Positions 63,678 through 64,000 of a DNA stretch of 64,000 nt are shown here, one piece after another (position 1 is the stretch's first letter; each line of letters begins with the position of its first letter). The stretch lies in assembly GCA_002794775.1 (NCBI GenBank), contig NBAY01000047.1, positions 186,001-250,000 of the forward strand. The letters run 5' to 3'. Made by a program: the position numbers and the translations under genes. This DNA comes from Porodaedalea pini (Eukaryota > Basidiomycota > Agaricomycetes > Hymenochaetales > Hymenochaetaceae). The notes below the pieces were generated by a model, which saw only the letters and a program-made list of their open reading frames with translations, searched no databases and had not been told where the DNA came from.

Positions 63678-64000
63678 ATGGCCTCAAGGAAGCAATGGGA
63701 CTCTACCGTGGGTGTGCCGCATCTCATCCTGGATTTTGTAATCGATGCCTTGATCTGCTCTATGAAGCCGCTCCCGCTTGAGGCTCTCGCTACAGAGGAG
63801 TTTTCCGTAACACGGGTAGATGGATATGCCTTGGAAAGACGCATCTTCCGGAGTATGAGTCTCGTCCATCGGACGTGGACGGACGTCGCTCGACGCGGTC
63901 TATGGCATAGAACTATTCTAAGCGCCCACGATCTGATCGTGCTCAGGCTCCCCGTCAGCGCCCCGGATTGTCTGCAGGTTCGAGAGCTCGCCCTCACGGC
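63678..64000 (+). CDS. Partial F-box-like protein (N-terminus only)
   Basis: An ATG at 63678 (MASRKQWDSTVGVPHLILDF) opens a frame with no stop to the window end (107 codons plus two bases). VPHLILDFVIDAL followed by FRSMSLVHRTWTDVARRGLWHRTI has the layout of Agaricomycete F-box-like N-termini (P-H-L...V...W...A...LW). This is inferred from pattern only. No damage is seen in the visible part. Confidence 0.55.
   Translation, partial: MASRKQWDSTVGVPHLILDFVIDALICSMKPLPLEALATEEFSVTRVDGYALERRIFRSMSLVHRTWTDVARRGLWHRTILSAHDLIVLRLPVSAPDCLQVRELALT

Overview
The window looks like a gene-dense nuclear segment of a filamentous basidiomycete, most likely an Agaricomycete. The evidence is many genes split by 45-65 nt GT..AG introns, a full set of fungal or eukaryotic families (Snt2, Nto1/BRPF-type, Pol delta p12, tubulin cofactor B, Rpp40-like, Rds1/ferritin-like, phenol 2-monooxygenase-like), and the BTB and F-box-like families that are abundant in mushroom-forming fungi. 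No rRNA, convincing tRNA, CRISPR array or prokaryotic operon was seen. All assignments come from reading translations by eye. Exon borders are given only where the reading frame forces them.

Layout. 1-8.1 kb is decayed: a partial zinc-finger gene (-), an imperfect 188-bp tandem duplication, a broken DUF2235 hydrolase gene, a broken RING-finger gene and a young 767-bp foldback element. 8.5-11.7 kb holds a PHD plus chromodomain gene containing a 17-nt exon. 12.3-24.6 kb holds a decayed F-box/LRR-like remnant, Pol delta p12, a D-2-hydroxyacid dehydrogenase, a secreted ferritin-like Rds1 protein, two tandem BTB genes (the second broken), tubulin cofactor B and a SET-domain protein. 25.5-40.1 kb is a housekeeping block: SNT2 (+), a rhodanese-ubiquitin protease (-), an unknown gene frameshifted by a 10-bp tandem duplication (-), and NTO1 (-). 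40.5-49.8 kb holds a third, frameshifted BTB gene, FAD monooxygenase copy 1, pantothenate synthetase, an Rpp40-like gene and an aldo/keto reductase. 50.7-56.5 kb holds a MITE, an F-box-like gene and FAD monooxygenase copy 2. 57.8-61.4 kb holds a GH53 galactanase and a Ser/Thr-rich single-pass membrane protein. 61.9-63.5 kb is a cluster of three MITEs of different families, followed by the start of another F-box-like gene cut by the window end.

Functional themes. Chromatin biology recurs: Snt2 (BAH/SANT/GATA/PHD), Nto1 (EPL1-like/PHD/bromo/PWWP), a SET-MYND-like protein and the PHD-chromodomain protein. The two flavoprotein monooxygenases are clearly paralogous and share gene structure; they fit oxidation of phenolic compounds. 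At least five coding loci carry stops or frameshifts. This may be ordinary turnover of accessory genes or, for the one-base and 10-bp cases, sequencing or assembly error. Nothing here amounts to a confidently new system. The most noteworthy items are the four inverted-repeat elements, the 17-nt exon inside a PHD finger, the decaying BTB family with a conserved tiny last exon, and the 10-bp duplication.
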